Positions 14,847 through 22,721 are shown, numbered from the stretch's first letter. The stretch: 23,220 nucleotides of DNA from an uncultured Synechococcus sp. (GCA_937930135.1 CALGVO010000123.1:1-23220); one strand, 5' to 3'. The notes: generated by a model not told the origin, from the sequence alone. Numbers and translations are program-made.

Positions 14847-15281
14847 ATGAGTGTTCGCCTCTACATCGGCAATCTGCCGCAAGACTTCGATAGCAAGGCA
14901 CTGGAGTCTCAGCTCGCCAATGTGGGAGAGGGGATCCGTTTCAAAGCGGTGCTTGACCGCGAGACGGGGAGCTGCCGGGGCTTCGGCTTTGCCAATGTGA
15001 ATGATGAAAAAGTCGCTGATGCTGTGATCGATCAGTTCAACGGCAAGGAGTTCGGTGGCCAATCCCTGCGGGTGGAGCGGTCCGAGCGCCGTGACAGCAA
15101 CGCTGGCGCCACTGGTCGCCGTAGCGGTCGCGATCAGGGCCCTGCGCCTGGCACAGCCCGTAAAGCGGTGAACAAAGTGGTGCACAGCGATGCCAAGGCC
15201 GAGGAAGCTCCCGATCCGCGCTGGGCAGGTGAACTCTCCAAGCTGAAGGACCTGCTCGCCAATCAGAAGACCGCCGTCTGA
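14847..15281 (+). CDS. RRM-domain RNA-binding protein (cyanobacterial Rbp type)
   Basis: This 144-residue protein has a single RNA recognition motif with RNP2 LYIGNL (5-10) and RNP1 RGFGFANV (44-51). Downstream is a flexible Arg/Gly/Ala-rich linker, then a C-terminal helix-like segment beginning DPRWAGELSKLKDLL. The latter recurs, as I remember, in picocyanobacterial members of this family. Cyanobacterial Rbp proteins are often cold-induced and bind mRNA; in some species they guide photosystem mRNAs to thylakoids. The start is ATG at 14847 because RNP2 follows immediately; an upstream in-frame ATG at 14772 lies within the end of cca and adds residues foreign to the family. The 67-base upstream gap contains a pyrimidine-rich stretch just before the ATG. 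It ends with its own terminator. Confidence 0.92.
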   Translation: MSVRLYIGNLPQDFDSKALESQLANVGEGIRFKAVLDRETGSCRGFGFANVNDEKVADAVIDQFNGKEFGGQSLRVERSERRDSNAGATGRRSGRDQGPAPGTARKAVNKVVHSDAKAEEAPDPRWAGELSKLKDLLANQKTAV

Positions 15282-15305
15282 GCAAAGACCGCACAAGATT
15301 CTCAG

Positions 15306-15333
15306 CCCGGGAGTAAACATCCCGGGTTTTTTT
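15306..15333 (+). terminator. Intrinsic terminator after the RRM gene
   Basis: The stem CCCGGGA (15306-15312) with TCCCGGG (15320-15326) closes a 7-base loop and is followed by seven T residues (15327-15333). The T tract runs into the stop codon of convergent crtB (15332-15334). On the minus strand there is no T tract, so it acts mainly for the rightward transcript. Confidence 0.92.
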
Positions 15334-16279
15334 AGCGCGCCTGAGCGATCACAAAGGAGCGGGGCAACTCAAGCAATTTGCCAAGGCGGCCTACGTAGGC
15401 CCGATGGTTGAACACGTCGTAATCGAGCCGTTCAATCGCATCAAGAATGCCGCGATACAAACGCAGAGAGGTCCACACCGGCCAGCGTGCATCACCTGAC
15501 AACCAACGCACACCCGCCTCGGAACGGGCAAACCAGAGGCGAGCACGCTCCAGTTGGAACACCATCAGATCGCGCCAGGCGTCATTCAGCCGACCGGCCA
15601 GGAGATCGGCCTCGGAATAACCGAATCGGTCGAGATCTTCCAAGGGCAGATAGATGCGACCACGGGAGCGATCTTCACCCACATCGCGAAGAATATTGGT
15701 GAGCTGATTGGCGATGCCAAGGGCCACAGCAGCATCGGAGGTGTTGGGATCATCGCTCCAAGGAGCCGTGGTGTAAGCCGGATCCAACCCCATCACGCCC
15801 TGGGTCATCAGGCCCACCGTGCCAGCGACGCGGTAACAGTAGAGACGCAGATCGTCAAAGGTGGGATAACGGGTCCAGGTGAGATCCATCCGCTGCCCCT
15901 CGATCATGTCGAGATAGGGCTGAATCGACTGTGGAAAACGCTCCAGGGTGTCGACCATCACCGCGTCAAGATCACTGCCAACCCGCCCGGCAAACATCGC
16001 GTGTGTGTTCTCCTCCCAGCGATCGAGTCGCTCAGCCAGTTCCGCCTGGGGACGGGCCTGGGCTTCGGCACTGTCCATCAGTTCGTCGGTGCGACGACAC
16101 CAGACGTAAATCGCCCAGATCGCCCGCCGCTTCTCGGGAGGCAGCAGCAACGTGCCCAGATAAAAGGTTTTGGCCCACTCGGCCGTCTCCTGTCGGCAGG
16201 CTTCATAAGCCCGCTCCAGAGCCCCGCTTAGGGTCTGACTCCCGCGATCCTGGGAGGGTTCGGGAGGCGCGAGGGTCAT
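15332..16279 (-). CDS. crtB: Phytoene synthase
   Basis: This 315-residue prenyl-synthase-fold enzyme condenses two geranylgeranyl diphosphates to phytoene, the first committed carotenoid step. The first Asp-rich motif is RRTDELMD (62-69). The second, DVGED (199-203), sits between NQLTNILR and RSRGRIYLP. The EWAKTFYLGTLLLPPEKR start and YCYRVAGTVG segment also match. The ATG at 16279 lies 4 bases from the stop of pds, so the two form one operon. The stop codon falls in the T tract of the neighbouring terminator. Confidence 0.96.
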   Translation of the reverse strand: MTLAPPEPSQDRGSQTLSGALERAYEACRQETAEWAKTFYLGTLLLPPEKRRAIWAIYVWCRRTDELMDSAEAQARPQAELAERLDRWEENTHAMFAGRVGSDLDAVMVDTLERFPQSIQPYLDMIEGQRMDLTWTRYPTFDDLRLYCYRVAGTVGLMTQGVMGLDPAYTTAPWSDDPNTSDAAVALGIANQLTNILRDVGEDRSRGRIYLPLEDLDRFGYSEADLLAGRLNDAWRDLMVFQLERARLWFARSEAGVRWLSGDARWPVWTSLRLYRGILDAIERLDYDVFNHRAYVGRLGKLLELPRSFVIAQAR

Positions 16280-16282
16280 GAG

Positions 16283-17701
16283 TCAAGCCGTGACCGGCGC
16301 ACCGACATTGGCCAATGATTGCAGGTGGTCGCGTTGGCGGTCCACCGCCTGGGCACAGAGCTTGCCGCTGAGCACGGCCCCTTCCATCGAGGCCAGATAG
16401 CGCTGCATCGTGTAATCGCCTGCGAGAAAGAAGTTGGCAATCGGAGTGGTCTGATCCGGCCGCAACTGCTGGCAGCCAGGGGTGGTTTTGTAGACAGACA
16501 GAGGCGTTTTCACCACCTTGTATTTGCGAAGGGTGGCGGGCTGATCTCCACCGAAGTGCATTGGGAACAGCTTCTTCAGTTCGCCCATGGTGGCCTCGAT
16601 GATCTCCTCATCCGGGCGACCGATCCAATCCTTGGCCGGAGCAAACACCAGCTCGAGCATGGAGCGATCGGGATCTTCGTATTCCTTGCAGGTGATACTC
16701 ATGTCGGCGTAGACACTGAGCAGAGGAGAGCGGCTGAACAGCAGGTGATCGATGTCGGTGAGCTTGCGGTCGAACCACAGATGCAGATTGATCACCGGCA
16801 CACCACGCAGGCCATCCAGCTTGCGGAACACCTCCATCTGCTTCCAGGGTTCGGGTAGCAACAACTTGAAGGGATCCACCGGCAGAGCACTGACGTAGGC
16901 ATCCGCCTGAACCTCACGGGGCTCCTGTCCTTTCACCCCACCGATCTGGAAACCAGCCACACTGCCATCGGCGTTGAGGCGAATCTCCCGCAGGGGGCTG
17001 TTGCGATGCACCTCGCCACCCAGGGCCTCAATGTGCTCCACGATCGGCTGACACAGACGCTCCGGCGGTGCGCCGTCAAGAAATGCCATCTGAGATCCGT
17101 TTTTCTCCTGCAGAAAACGGTTCAGGGCCGTAAGCACCACGGTGGCCGAAATTTCATCTGGATCGATGAAGTTGAGAGCCTTGCTCATGGCGATGAACAC
17201 CTCATCATTCACGCGTTCCGGGATGTTGTGCAGGCGCAACCACTCGGTCCAGGAGTACTGATCACACGCCTCCACATAGCCCTGGCCGCGGAGCATGGCT
17301 GGCACCAACCCCAGTCCGAACGCAATCTTTTCGGGCCAGGTGAGCATGTCGTTGTTGCCCAGAATCGCCGCCACGCCATTAACCGGTGCGGGGAGATCAG
17401 GAAAGTCAAAGCGGCTGTAGGTGCCAGGTTCCTCCGGCTGGTTGAAGATCATCGAATGGCTCTTCCACTGCAGCCGGTCTTCGATGTGCAACTCCTTGAA
17501 AAGCTGCAACATGTTCGGGTAAGCCCCGAAGAAGATGTGCAGACCGGTTTCATACCAGTCGCCGTCCTCGTCTTTCCAGGCCGCCACCTTGCCGCCCAGC
17601 ACATCCCTGGCTTCGAGCACGATCGGGGTATGACCGGCGTCCGCCAGATACTTGGCACAGGACAGACCGGCCAGACCGGCTCCTGCAATGGCGACGCGCA
17701 T
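16283..17701 (-). CDS. crtP: 15-cis-phytoene desaturase (plant/cyanobacterial type)
   Basis: This 472-residue FAD enzyme introduces two double bases' worth of desaturation into phytoene to give zeta-carotene, using plastoquinone as acceptor in this family. The N-terminal dinucleotide-binding motif GAGLAGLSCAKYL (about 7-19) and VLEARDVLGGKVAAW (about 28-42) are clear, as are GLHIFFGAYPN and the C-terminal FAD segment FFLAGDYTMQRYLASMEGAV. This is the plant-type (Pds) enzyme, unrelated in mechanism to bacterial CrtI. The start is ATG at 17701, directly before the FAD-binding strand. crtB follows in the same operon. Divergent from ndhM across 103 bases. Often also called pds. Confidence 0.96.
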   Translation of the reverse strand: MRVAIAGAGLAGLSCAKYLADAGHTPIVLEARDVLGGKVAAWKDEDGDWYETGLHIFFGAYPNMLQLFKELHIEDRLQWKSHSMIFNQPEEPGTYSRFDFPDLPAPVNGVAAILGNNDMLTWPEKIAFGLGLVPAMLRGQGYVEACDQYSWTEWLRLHNIPERVNDEVFIAMSKALNFIDPDEISATVVLTALNRFLQEKNGSQMAFLDGAPPERLCQPIVEHIEALGGEVHRNSPLREIRLNADGSVAGFQIGGVKGQEPREVQADAYVSALPVDPFKLLLPEPWKQMEVFRKLDGLRGVPVINLHLWFDRKLTDIDHLLFSRSPLLSVYADMSITCKEYEDPDRSMLELVFAPAKDWIGRPDEEIIEATMGELKKLFPMHFGGDQPATLRKYKVVKTPLSVYKTTPGCQQLRPDQTTPIANFFLAGDYTMQRYLASMEGAVLSGKLCAQAVDRQRDHLQSLANVGAPVTA

Positions 17702-17804
17702 GGCTGTCTCGAATTCGTGAAGCCAACCTTAAAAGGACCGCTTCCCCGGCCGCTTCCTAAAGTCGATTTCAACAGCCACCGGAGCCTCCGCTCGCCCCCC
17801 TGCC
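17702..17804. promoter_or_regulatory. Divergent promoter region, crtP / ndhM
   Basis: These 103 bases must serve both directions. On the plus strand TAAAGT (17758-17763) fits a TANNNT -10 box and would give an ndhM leader of about 35 bases. CCGCTTCC occurs twice in tandem (17738-17745 and 17750-17757), 12 bases apart, directly upstream of it. A CCTT-AA-AAGG inverted repeat (17727-17736) lies closer to crtP. The boxes are candidates only. Confidence 0.4.
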
Positions 17805-18152
17805 ATGGCCGAGACCCTGCTGAAGTGCACCACCCGCCACGTACGGCTGTTCACCGCCCGGATGGAGAACGACAACCTGGTGCCGGCTGACGACCAGCTC
17901 ACCCTGGATCTCGACCCCGACAACGAATTTCTCTGGGATGACGCCGCCATCGGCACGGTGCAGCAACGGTTCCGTGAACTGGTGGACAATCAGGCCGGCC
18001 AGGAACTGAGCGATTACACCCTCAGGCGCATCGGCACCGAGCTTGAGGGCTGCATTCGCAACCTGCTGCAGAGCGGCGCCCTGAAGTACAACCCGGCTTG
18101 CCGGGTGCTCAACTACTCCATGGGTCTACCCCGCACCCCGGAACTGCTGTGA
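17805..18152 (+). CDS. ndhM: NAD(P)H-quinone oxidoreductase subunit M
   Basis: This 115-residue protein is an oxygenic-photosynthesis-specific subunit of the peripheral arm of NDH-1, involved in respiration and cyclic electron flow around photosystem I. The start MAETLLKCTTRHVRLFTARM, the LTLDLDPDNEFLWDD segment (32-46) and the end with GALKYNPACRVLNYSMGLPR are typical. The ATG at 17805 is certain from the family N terminus. Its stop overlaps the GTG start of the DUF3172 gene as GTGA (18149-18152), so the two are coupled. The membrane subunits ndhF and ndhD lie 2.5-5 kb downstream. Confidence 0.95.
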   Translation: MAETLLKCTTRHVRLFTARMENDNLVPADDQLTLDLDPDNEFLWDDAAIGTVQQRFRELVDNQAGQELSDYTLRRIGTELEGCIRNLLQSGALKYNPACRVLNYSMGLPRTPELL

Positions 18153-18745
18153 GTCGTTCCCCCTACGACCGCCCCCGGCCCACCCGTCGCAGCAGCGAAC
18201 GCCGCTATGAGGAGAGCCGCTACGGCCCACCTCCTACCGGTGGGAGCGGTCCGGGTGGGCTCAAATTCAACGGGGCCACCGCCGCAGTGCTCGCCGGCGT
18301 GCTTGTGATCGGCATCGGCATCGGCAGTGCCGTCACCAGCACCACCCAAGGCGATCAGGGCAACATCGCCAGCAGCCAACAACTGGACATGGCAGTGCCG
18401 GATCCAGAGTTCTGCCGGCAATGGGGTGCCAGTGCCTATGTGATGGACCTGGAGATGTACACGACGATGAACCCTGTGAGCAGCTTCGTGACCCAACCGG
18501 CACTGCAGGCCGGTTGCGTGATCCGCCGGGAGAACTGGGCCGTGCTCCGCAAGGAGGGAGCGATTACCCCCGCCCAGGAGCGGGAATGCAAACAACGGAT
18601 GAATACCTTCGCTTACATCGGCTCAATCCGCGACAAGCCCGTGGTGCGCTGTGTGTATCAGACCGATATCCGGGAGAACAAGTTCATCACCAAGGGCGTC
18701 GCTGACGATTCCGTCGGCCTTACCCCGGAAGCGGATCAGTTCTGA
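18149..18745 (+). CDS. DUF3172 family membrane-anchored protein
   Basis: This is a 198-residue protein of a cyanobacterial family of unknown function. A basic, Arg/Pro-rich N-terminal stretch (1-35) precedes one membrane segment (about 41-63, Gly/Val/Ile-rich). A soluble domain follows, probably exported, with Cys residues at CRQWG, GCVIRRENW, ECKQRM and RCVYQTD. I recognise the family by this arrangement but know no activity for it. The start is GTG at 18149 in the GTGA overlap with ndhM; the longer open frame upstream runs within ndhM. Coupling to ndhM may hint at a role near the NDH-1 or thylakoid membrane, which is inference only. It converges on rbcR with 13 bases between stops. Confidence 0.85.
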   Translation: MSRSPYDRPRPTRRSSERRYEESRYGPPPTGGSGPGGLKFNGATAAVLAGVLVIGIGIGSAVTSTTQGDQGNIASSQQLDMAVPDPEFCRQWGASAYVMDLEMYTTMNPVSSFVTQPALQAGCVIRRENWAVLRKEGAITPAQERECKQRMNTFAYIGSIRDKPVVRCVYQTDIRENKFITKGVADDSVGLTPEADQF

Positions 18746-18758
18746 TCCATCGCTCTGA

Positions 18759-19745
18759 TCACCCCGCTTCCACCACCGCTTCCCCCTCCTCCACGGCGCT
18801 GCGGCTCTGACGCAGCGGGCTGTCGGCACTGGCAAACACCGGAAGCACATCGCGGCGAAACGCTTCCGCTGCTCTGGAGCAGTAGCGGGCGGGGTGGCTG
18901 ATCAGCTTCAGTTGCCGCCGCACCTGCAGATCCACCACAGAAGGCTTGTGCAGGGTGCCGGCATTGAGCTCCCGCTCAATCGAGACCACCGGCAGAAAGG
19001 CGGCACCAAGACCGGATTGCACCGCATTCTTGATCGCTTCCAGAGAATTGAGCTCCATCTCAATCCGCAACCGCTGCACATCAAGGCCGGAGCGCGCTAG
19101 CAGCTGATCCACCATCTTTCGTGTGGTCGATTGGGCATCGAGGCAAACGAAGCCGAGTCGGTAAAGGTCGTCTTTGCTCAGCTCAAGCAGGCGGGACAGC
19201 GGATGCTTCATCGGCAACACCAGAGCCAGTTCGTCGCTGGCGTAGGGCACCACCTGCAGCAACTCGTTGAGCTCCGGGGGGAGTTCACCGCCGATGATCG
19301 CCAGATCGATCTGACCGTTGGCCACACTCCAGCCGGTGCGCCGGGTGCTGTGCACATGCAGCTGCACGGCCACATCGGGGTATTTCTGCCGGAACAGGCC
19401 AATCATCCGTGGCATCAGATAGGTGCCTGTGGTCTGGCTGGCCCCCACCACCAGGGAGCCCCCCTTGAGGTTGTGCAGATCGTCGAGGGCGCGGCAGGCC
19501 TCGTGGCACTGGCTCAGGATTCGGTCGCAATAGCCGAGCAGCAGGTGCCCGGCCTCGGTGAGCTGGGCCTTTCGACCACCACGGTCGAAGAGGGAGACCT
19601 CCAGCTGCTTCTCAAGATTCTGGATCTGCAAGCTCACCGCCGGCTGGGTGACGAACAGGCTGTCGGCGGCCTTCTTGAAGCTGCCCTCGCTGACGATGGC
19701 GCGAAGAATACGCAGCTGATCCAGGGTGAACGGGAGATCGGCCAT
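18759..19745 (-). CDS. rbcR: RbcR/Ycf30-type LysR transcriptional regulator
   Basis: This 328-residue LysR-family protein has an N-terminal helix-turn-helix (about 7-65; LDQLRILRAIVSEGSFKKAA, VTQPAVSLQIQNLEKQL, FDRGGRKAQLTEAG) and a C-terminal effector domain starting near residue 95 (VVGASQTTGTYLMPR). These stretches match RbcR/Ycf30, which activates Rubisco and Calvin-cycle genes and responds to carbon metabolites; related NdhR/CcmR controls ndh and carbon-uptake genes. ATG at 19745 is chosen over the slightly longer frame because MADLPFTLDQL is the family start. It lies between ndhM and ndhF-ndhD, which makes NDH-1 genes plausible targets. A TACAGT box (19778-19783, minus strand) is a possible -10. 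Confidence 0.92.
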   Translation of the reverse strand: MADLPFTLDQLRILRAIVSEGSFKKAADSLFVTQPAVSLQIQNLEKQLEVSLFDRGGRKAQLTEAGHLLLGYCDRILSQCHEACRALDDLHNLKGGSLVVGASQTTGTYLMPRMIGLFRQKYPDVAVQLHVHSTRRTGWSVANGQIDLAIIGGELPPELNELLQVVPYASDELALVLPMKHPLSRLLELSKDDLYRLGFVCLDAQSTTRKMVDQLLARSGLDVQRLRIEMELNSLEAIKNAVQSGLGAAFLPVVSIERELNAGTLHKPSVVDLQVRRQLKLISHPARYCSRAAEAFRRDVLPVFASADSPLRQSRSAVEEGEAVVEAG

Positions 19746-19777
19746 GGGGCCCAGCCACCCAGGCAACGGAGATCAGA

Positions 19778-19783
19778 ACTGTA
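19778..19783 (-). promoter_or_regulatory. Candidate -10 box for rbcR
   Basis: On the minus strand TACAGT fits TANNNT and lies 32 bases before the rbcR ATG. No good -35 accompanies it. An 11-base palindrome CCTGC-T-GCAGG (19793-19803) lies just upstream, where a LysR-type protein could bind for autoregulation. Both are weak calls. Confidence 0.25.
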
Positions 19784-19859
19784 GGTGGGAGGCCTGCTGC
19801 AGGAGCGACCGTTCACGGAGCGCCAGAATCGCCGCTTGCGATGGCTGTGAGATCCAACC

Positions 19860-20606
19860 GTGCCGCTGAGCGCCCCTCCCAATCTTCACCACAGCAGCCT
19901 GGTGATGCTGGCCTTGCTCCTCGTATTCGCCCTGATTCACAGCGGCGGTGCGGCCCTGCGCAACCGCGCCGAAGCCCGCATCGGTGCCCGCGCCTGGCGC
20001 CTGATCTTCGCGGCTCTGAGCATTCCCTCAGCCGTGGTGGTGATCGGCTATTTCCTGGCGCACCGCTACGACGGCTTTCAGCTCTGGAACCTCCAGGCGG
20101 TGCCGGGCATGGTGCCCCTGATCTGGACAATGACGGCGATCAGCTTTCTGTTTCTCTATCCGGCCACCTACAACCTGTTGGAGATTCCTGCCGTTCTCAA
20201 GCCCCGGGTGCGGCTCTATGCCACCGGAATCATTCGCATCAGCCGCCACCCCCAGGCCGTGGGTCAGATCCTGTGGTGCTTCAGCCATGCCCTCTGGATC
20301 GGCAGCAGCTTCATGCTCGTGACCTGCGCCGGCCTGATCGGCCACCATCTCTTCGCCGTCTGGCATGGCGATCGACGCTTGAAGGAACGCTTCGGCACCG
20401 CCTTCGACACCCTGCGGGACAGCACCTCTGTGGTTCCCTTCGTGGCCGTGCTCGATGGGCGTCAGCGGCTCGACTGGCGCGAACTGCTGCGTCCGGCCCA
20501 ACTCGGCATCACCATCGCCGTGGGGGTGTTCTGGTGGGCCCATCGCTACATCCCGATCGGCGGCATGGTCTTTCTTCACTCACGACTGGAGGGCCTGTTG
20601 AGCTGA
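19860..20606 (+). CDS. NnrU-family integral membrane protein (Z-ISO-like)
   Basis: This 248-residue protein has about six hydrophobic segments and belongs to the NnrU family. It includes plant 15-cis-zeta-carotene isomerase (Z-ISO), a heme enzyme of the same pathway as the crtP and crtB products encoded nearby. Visible features are ALIHSGGAALR (H27), RISRHPQAVGQILWCFSHALW (H130, H143), GHHLFAVWHGDRRLKERFG (H162, H163, H169) and a C-terminal membrane segment. A Z-ISO homologue has been reported in Synechocystis; whether this protein is its orthologue or a general NnrU protein cannot be settled by eye. The start is GTG at 19860, just before the first membrane segment. It is divergent from rbcR across 114 bases and lies 35 bases before ndhF. 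Confidence 0.8.
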   Translation: MPLSAPPNLHHSSLVMLALLLVFALIHSGGAALRNRAEARIGARAWRLIFAALSIPSAVVVIGYFLAHRYDGFQLWNLQAVPGMVPLIWTMTAISFLFLYPATYNLLEIPAVLKPRVRLYATGIIRISRHPQAVGQILWCFSHALWIGSSFMLVTCAGLIGHHLFAVWHGDRRLKERFGTAFDTLRDSTSVVPFVAVLDGRQRLDWRELLRPAQLGITIAVGVFWWAHRYIPIGGMVFLHSRLEGLLS

Positions 20607-20611
20607 GCTGC

Positions 20612-20633
20612 CTACACTCGACATCAGCCTGAT
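20612..20633 (+). promoter_or_regulatory. Candidate ndhF promoter: CTACACTC box and palindrome
   Basis: CTACACTC (20612-20619) contains TACACT, a good TANNNT -10 match, 23 bases before the ndhF ATG. The 11-base palindrome ATCAG-C-CTGAT (20623-20633) lies where transcription would begin. No standard -35 is visible. The same octamer occurs at a similar place before ndhD. Confidence 0.45.
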
Positions 20634-20641
20634 TCGCCCGG

Positions 20642-22654
20642 ATGCACTCGGCCGCTGACTTCGCCTGGTTGATCCCGGTGCTCCCCCTGTTCGGTGCCGT
20701 CGTCACCGGCCTGGGGCTGATCAGTTTCAACCGCACGATCAATCGGTTGCGCAAACCGGTTGCCGTGCTGCTGCTCAGTTGCGTGGGGGCAGCCGCCGCT
20801 ATCAGTTACGCGGTGCTGCTGGAACAACTGGCTGGTGCCGCTCCGGTGGAACATCTTTTCGTATGGGCCAGCGCCGGCAGTTTCAGCCTGCCGATGGGAT
20901 ATGTGGTGGATCCACTCGGGGCCGTGATGCTGGCCCTGGTCACCACGATCGCTCTGCTGGTGATGCTCTATTCCCATGGGTACATGGCGCACGACAAGAG
21001 TTACGTGCGCTTTTTCACCTACCTCGCCCTGTTCAGCAGTTCGATGCTCGGGCTGGTGTTGAGCCCGAACCTCCTCGAGATCTACGTGTTCTGGGAACTG
21101 GTGGGGATGTCGTCGTATCTGCTGATTGGCTTCTGGTACGACCGCGACGGTGCCGCCCATGCCGCCCAGAAGGCCTTTGTGGTGAACAGGGTCGGGGATT
21201 TCGGGCTCCTGCTCGGCATCCTCGGTCTGTTCTGGGCGACCGGCAGCTTTGATTTCCAAGGCATCGCTGATGGTCTCTCGGCTGCGATCAGCTCAGGAGT
21301 GGTGCCCGGCTGGGCCGCTCTCGCCCTCTGCCTGTTTGTGTTCATGGGGCCGATGGCCAAGTCGGCCCAGTTCCCACTGCACGTGTGGCTACCCGACGCC
21401 ATGGAAGGCCCCACCCCGATCTCCGCCCTGATCCACGCCGCCACGATGGTGGCCGCCGGCGTGTTTCTGGTGGCTCGCCTGGAGCCGCTCTATGCCCAAT
21501 TCCCATCGGTGGGCCTGGTCATTGCCGTGGTCGGCACGATCACCTGCTTCCTGGGGGCATCGATCGCCCTCACCCAGATGGATCTCAAGAAAGGTCTGGC
21601 TTACAGCACCGTGAGCCAACTGGGCTACATGATGCTGGCCATGGGCTGCGGCGCCCCGGTGGCCGGGATGTTCCACCTGGTGACTCACGCCTTCTTCAAG
21701 GCGATGCTCTTCCTCTGCTCCGGCTCGGTGATCCACGCCATGGAAGACGTGGTGGGGCATGAACCGGTGCTGGCGCAGGACATGCGCCTGATGGGCGGCC
21801 TGCGCGGCAAGATGCCGATCACGGCGATCACCTTCCTGGTGGGCTGCATCGCCATCAGCGGCATCCCACCCCTCGCCGGCTTCTGGAGCAAAGATGAAAT
21901 CCTCGGCCAGGCCTTCGGCACGTTCCCGCTGTTGTGGGCCGTGGGCTTCCTCACCGCAGGCATGACGGCCTTCTACATGTTCCGCCTCTACTTCCTCACC
22001 TTCGAAGGGGAGTTCCGCGGCACGGATACGGCGATGCAACACAGCCTGCTCGAAGCAGCCGGCAAAACTGCTGACGAAGACCATGGCCATCACGCCGGCA
22101 GCGTGCATGAATCCACCTGGTCGATGACCCTGCCCCTGGCGATCCTGGCGGTGCCGTCCGTGCTCATCGGCCTGCTCGGCACCCCCTGGAACAGCCGCTT
22201 CGCTGCCCTGCTCAATCCAGAGGAAGCGGTTGAGATGGCTGAGCACTTCAGCTGGGAAGAATTCCTGCCCCTGGCCGGTGCCTCTGTGGCCATCTCATTG
22301 GCGGGCATCAGCATCGCCGTTCTCGCCTATCTGCTGCATCGCCTCGATCTGAGCCAACTCGCGGCCGCTCGCTTCCCGGCGATCAATGCCTTCCTCGCCA
22401 ACAAGTGGTATCTCGATGCCATCAACGAGAAGCTCTTTGTTCGCGGCAGCCGCAAGTTGGCGCGCGAAGTGCTGGAAGTGGACGCCAAGGTGGTGGATGG
22501 CGTTGTGAATCTCACCGGCCTGCTCACCCTGGGCAGCGGCGAAGGACTGAAATACTTCGAGACCGGCCGGGCCCAGTTCTATGCCCTGATCGTGTTCGGT
22601 GGTGTCATCGCCCTGGTGGTGCTGTTCGGCGTGCTCGGCAGCCCGATCGGCTGA
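20642..22654 (+). CDS. ndhF: NAD(P)H-quinone oxidoreductase subunit 5 (NdhF1 type)
   Basis: This 670-residue, many-pass membrane protein is an antiporter-like proton-pumping subunit of NDH-1. The N-terminal proton-antiporter region includes FVWASAGSFSLPMGYVVDPLG, FWELVG with the key Glu152, and MAKSAQFPLHVWLPDAMEG (238-256) with Lys240. AGFWSKDEI and FRLYFLTFEGEF follow, and the C-terminal long-helix region ends the protein. A His/Asp-rich loop (DEDHGHHAG) sits near residue 480. The pattern fits NdhF1 of the respiratory and cyclic NDH-1L complex rather than the carbon-uptake NdhF3/F4, judged by similarity remembered, not aligned. The ATG at 20642 fits the family start. ndhD follows after 111 bases. 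Confidence 0.95.
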   Translation: MHSAADFAWLIPVLPLFGAVVTGLGLISFNRTINRLRKPVAVLLLSCVGAAAAISYAVLLEQLAGAAPVEHLFVWASAGSFSLPMGYVVDPLGAVMLALVTTIALLVMLYSHGYMAHDKSYVRFFTYLALFSSSMLGLVLSPNLLEIYVFWELVGMSSYLLIGFWYDRDGAAHAAQKAFVVNRVGDFGLLLGILGLFWATGSFDFQGIADGLSAAISSGVVPGWAALALCLFVFMGPMAKSAQFPLHVWLPDAMEGPTPISALIHAATMVAAGVFLVARLEPLYAQFPSVGLVIAVVGTITCFLGASIALTQMDLKKGLAYSTVSQLGYMMLAMGCGAPVAGMFHLVTHAFFKAMLFLCSGSVIHAMEDVVGHEPVLAQDMRLMGGLRGKMPITAITFLVGCIAISGIPPLAGFWSKDEILGQAFGTFPLLWAVGFLTAGMTAFYMFRLYFLTFEGEFRGTDTAMQHSLLEAAGKTADEDHGHHAGSVHESTWSMTLPLAILAVPSVLIGLLGTPWNSRFAALLNPEEAVEMAEHFSWEEFLPLAGASVAISLAGISIAVLAYLLHRLDLSQLAAARFPAINAFLANKWYLDAINEKLFVRGSRKLAREVLEVDAKVVDGVVNLTGLLTLGSGEGLKYFETGRAQFYALIVFGGVIALVVLFGVLGSPIG

Positions 22655-22671
22655 CTCGCCTGCGCTCTGAT

Positions 22672-22701
22672 GGCGTTGATTCCCTTATGTGTGTCAACGC
22701 C
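22672..22701. promoter_or_regulatory. Perfect 8-bp dyad between ndhF and ndhD
   Basis: GGCGTTGA (22672-22679) and TCAACGCC (22694-22701) are perfect inverted copies separated by 14 bases. No T run follows, so it is not an intrinsic terminator. Its size and TTGA/TCAA core would suit an operator for a dimeric regulator upstream of ndhD, or an RNA hairpin separating ndhF and ndhD messages. Confidence 0.5.
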
Positions 22702-22721
22702 TATCGAGGGGATGCGAACCG

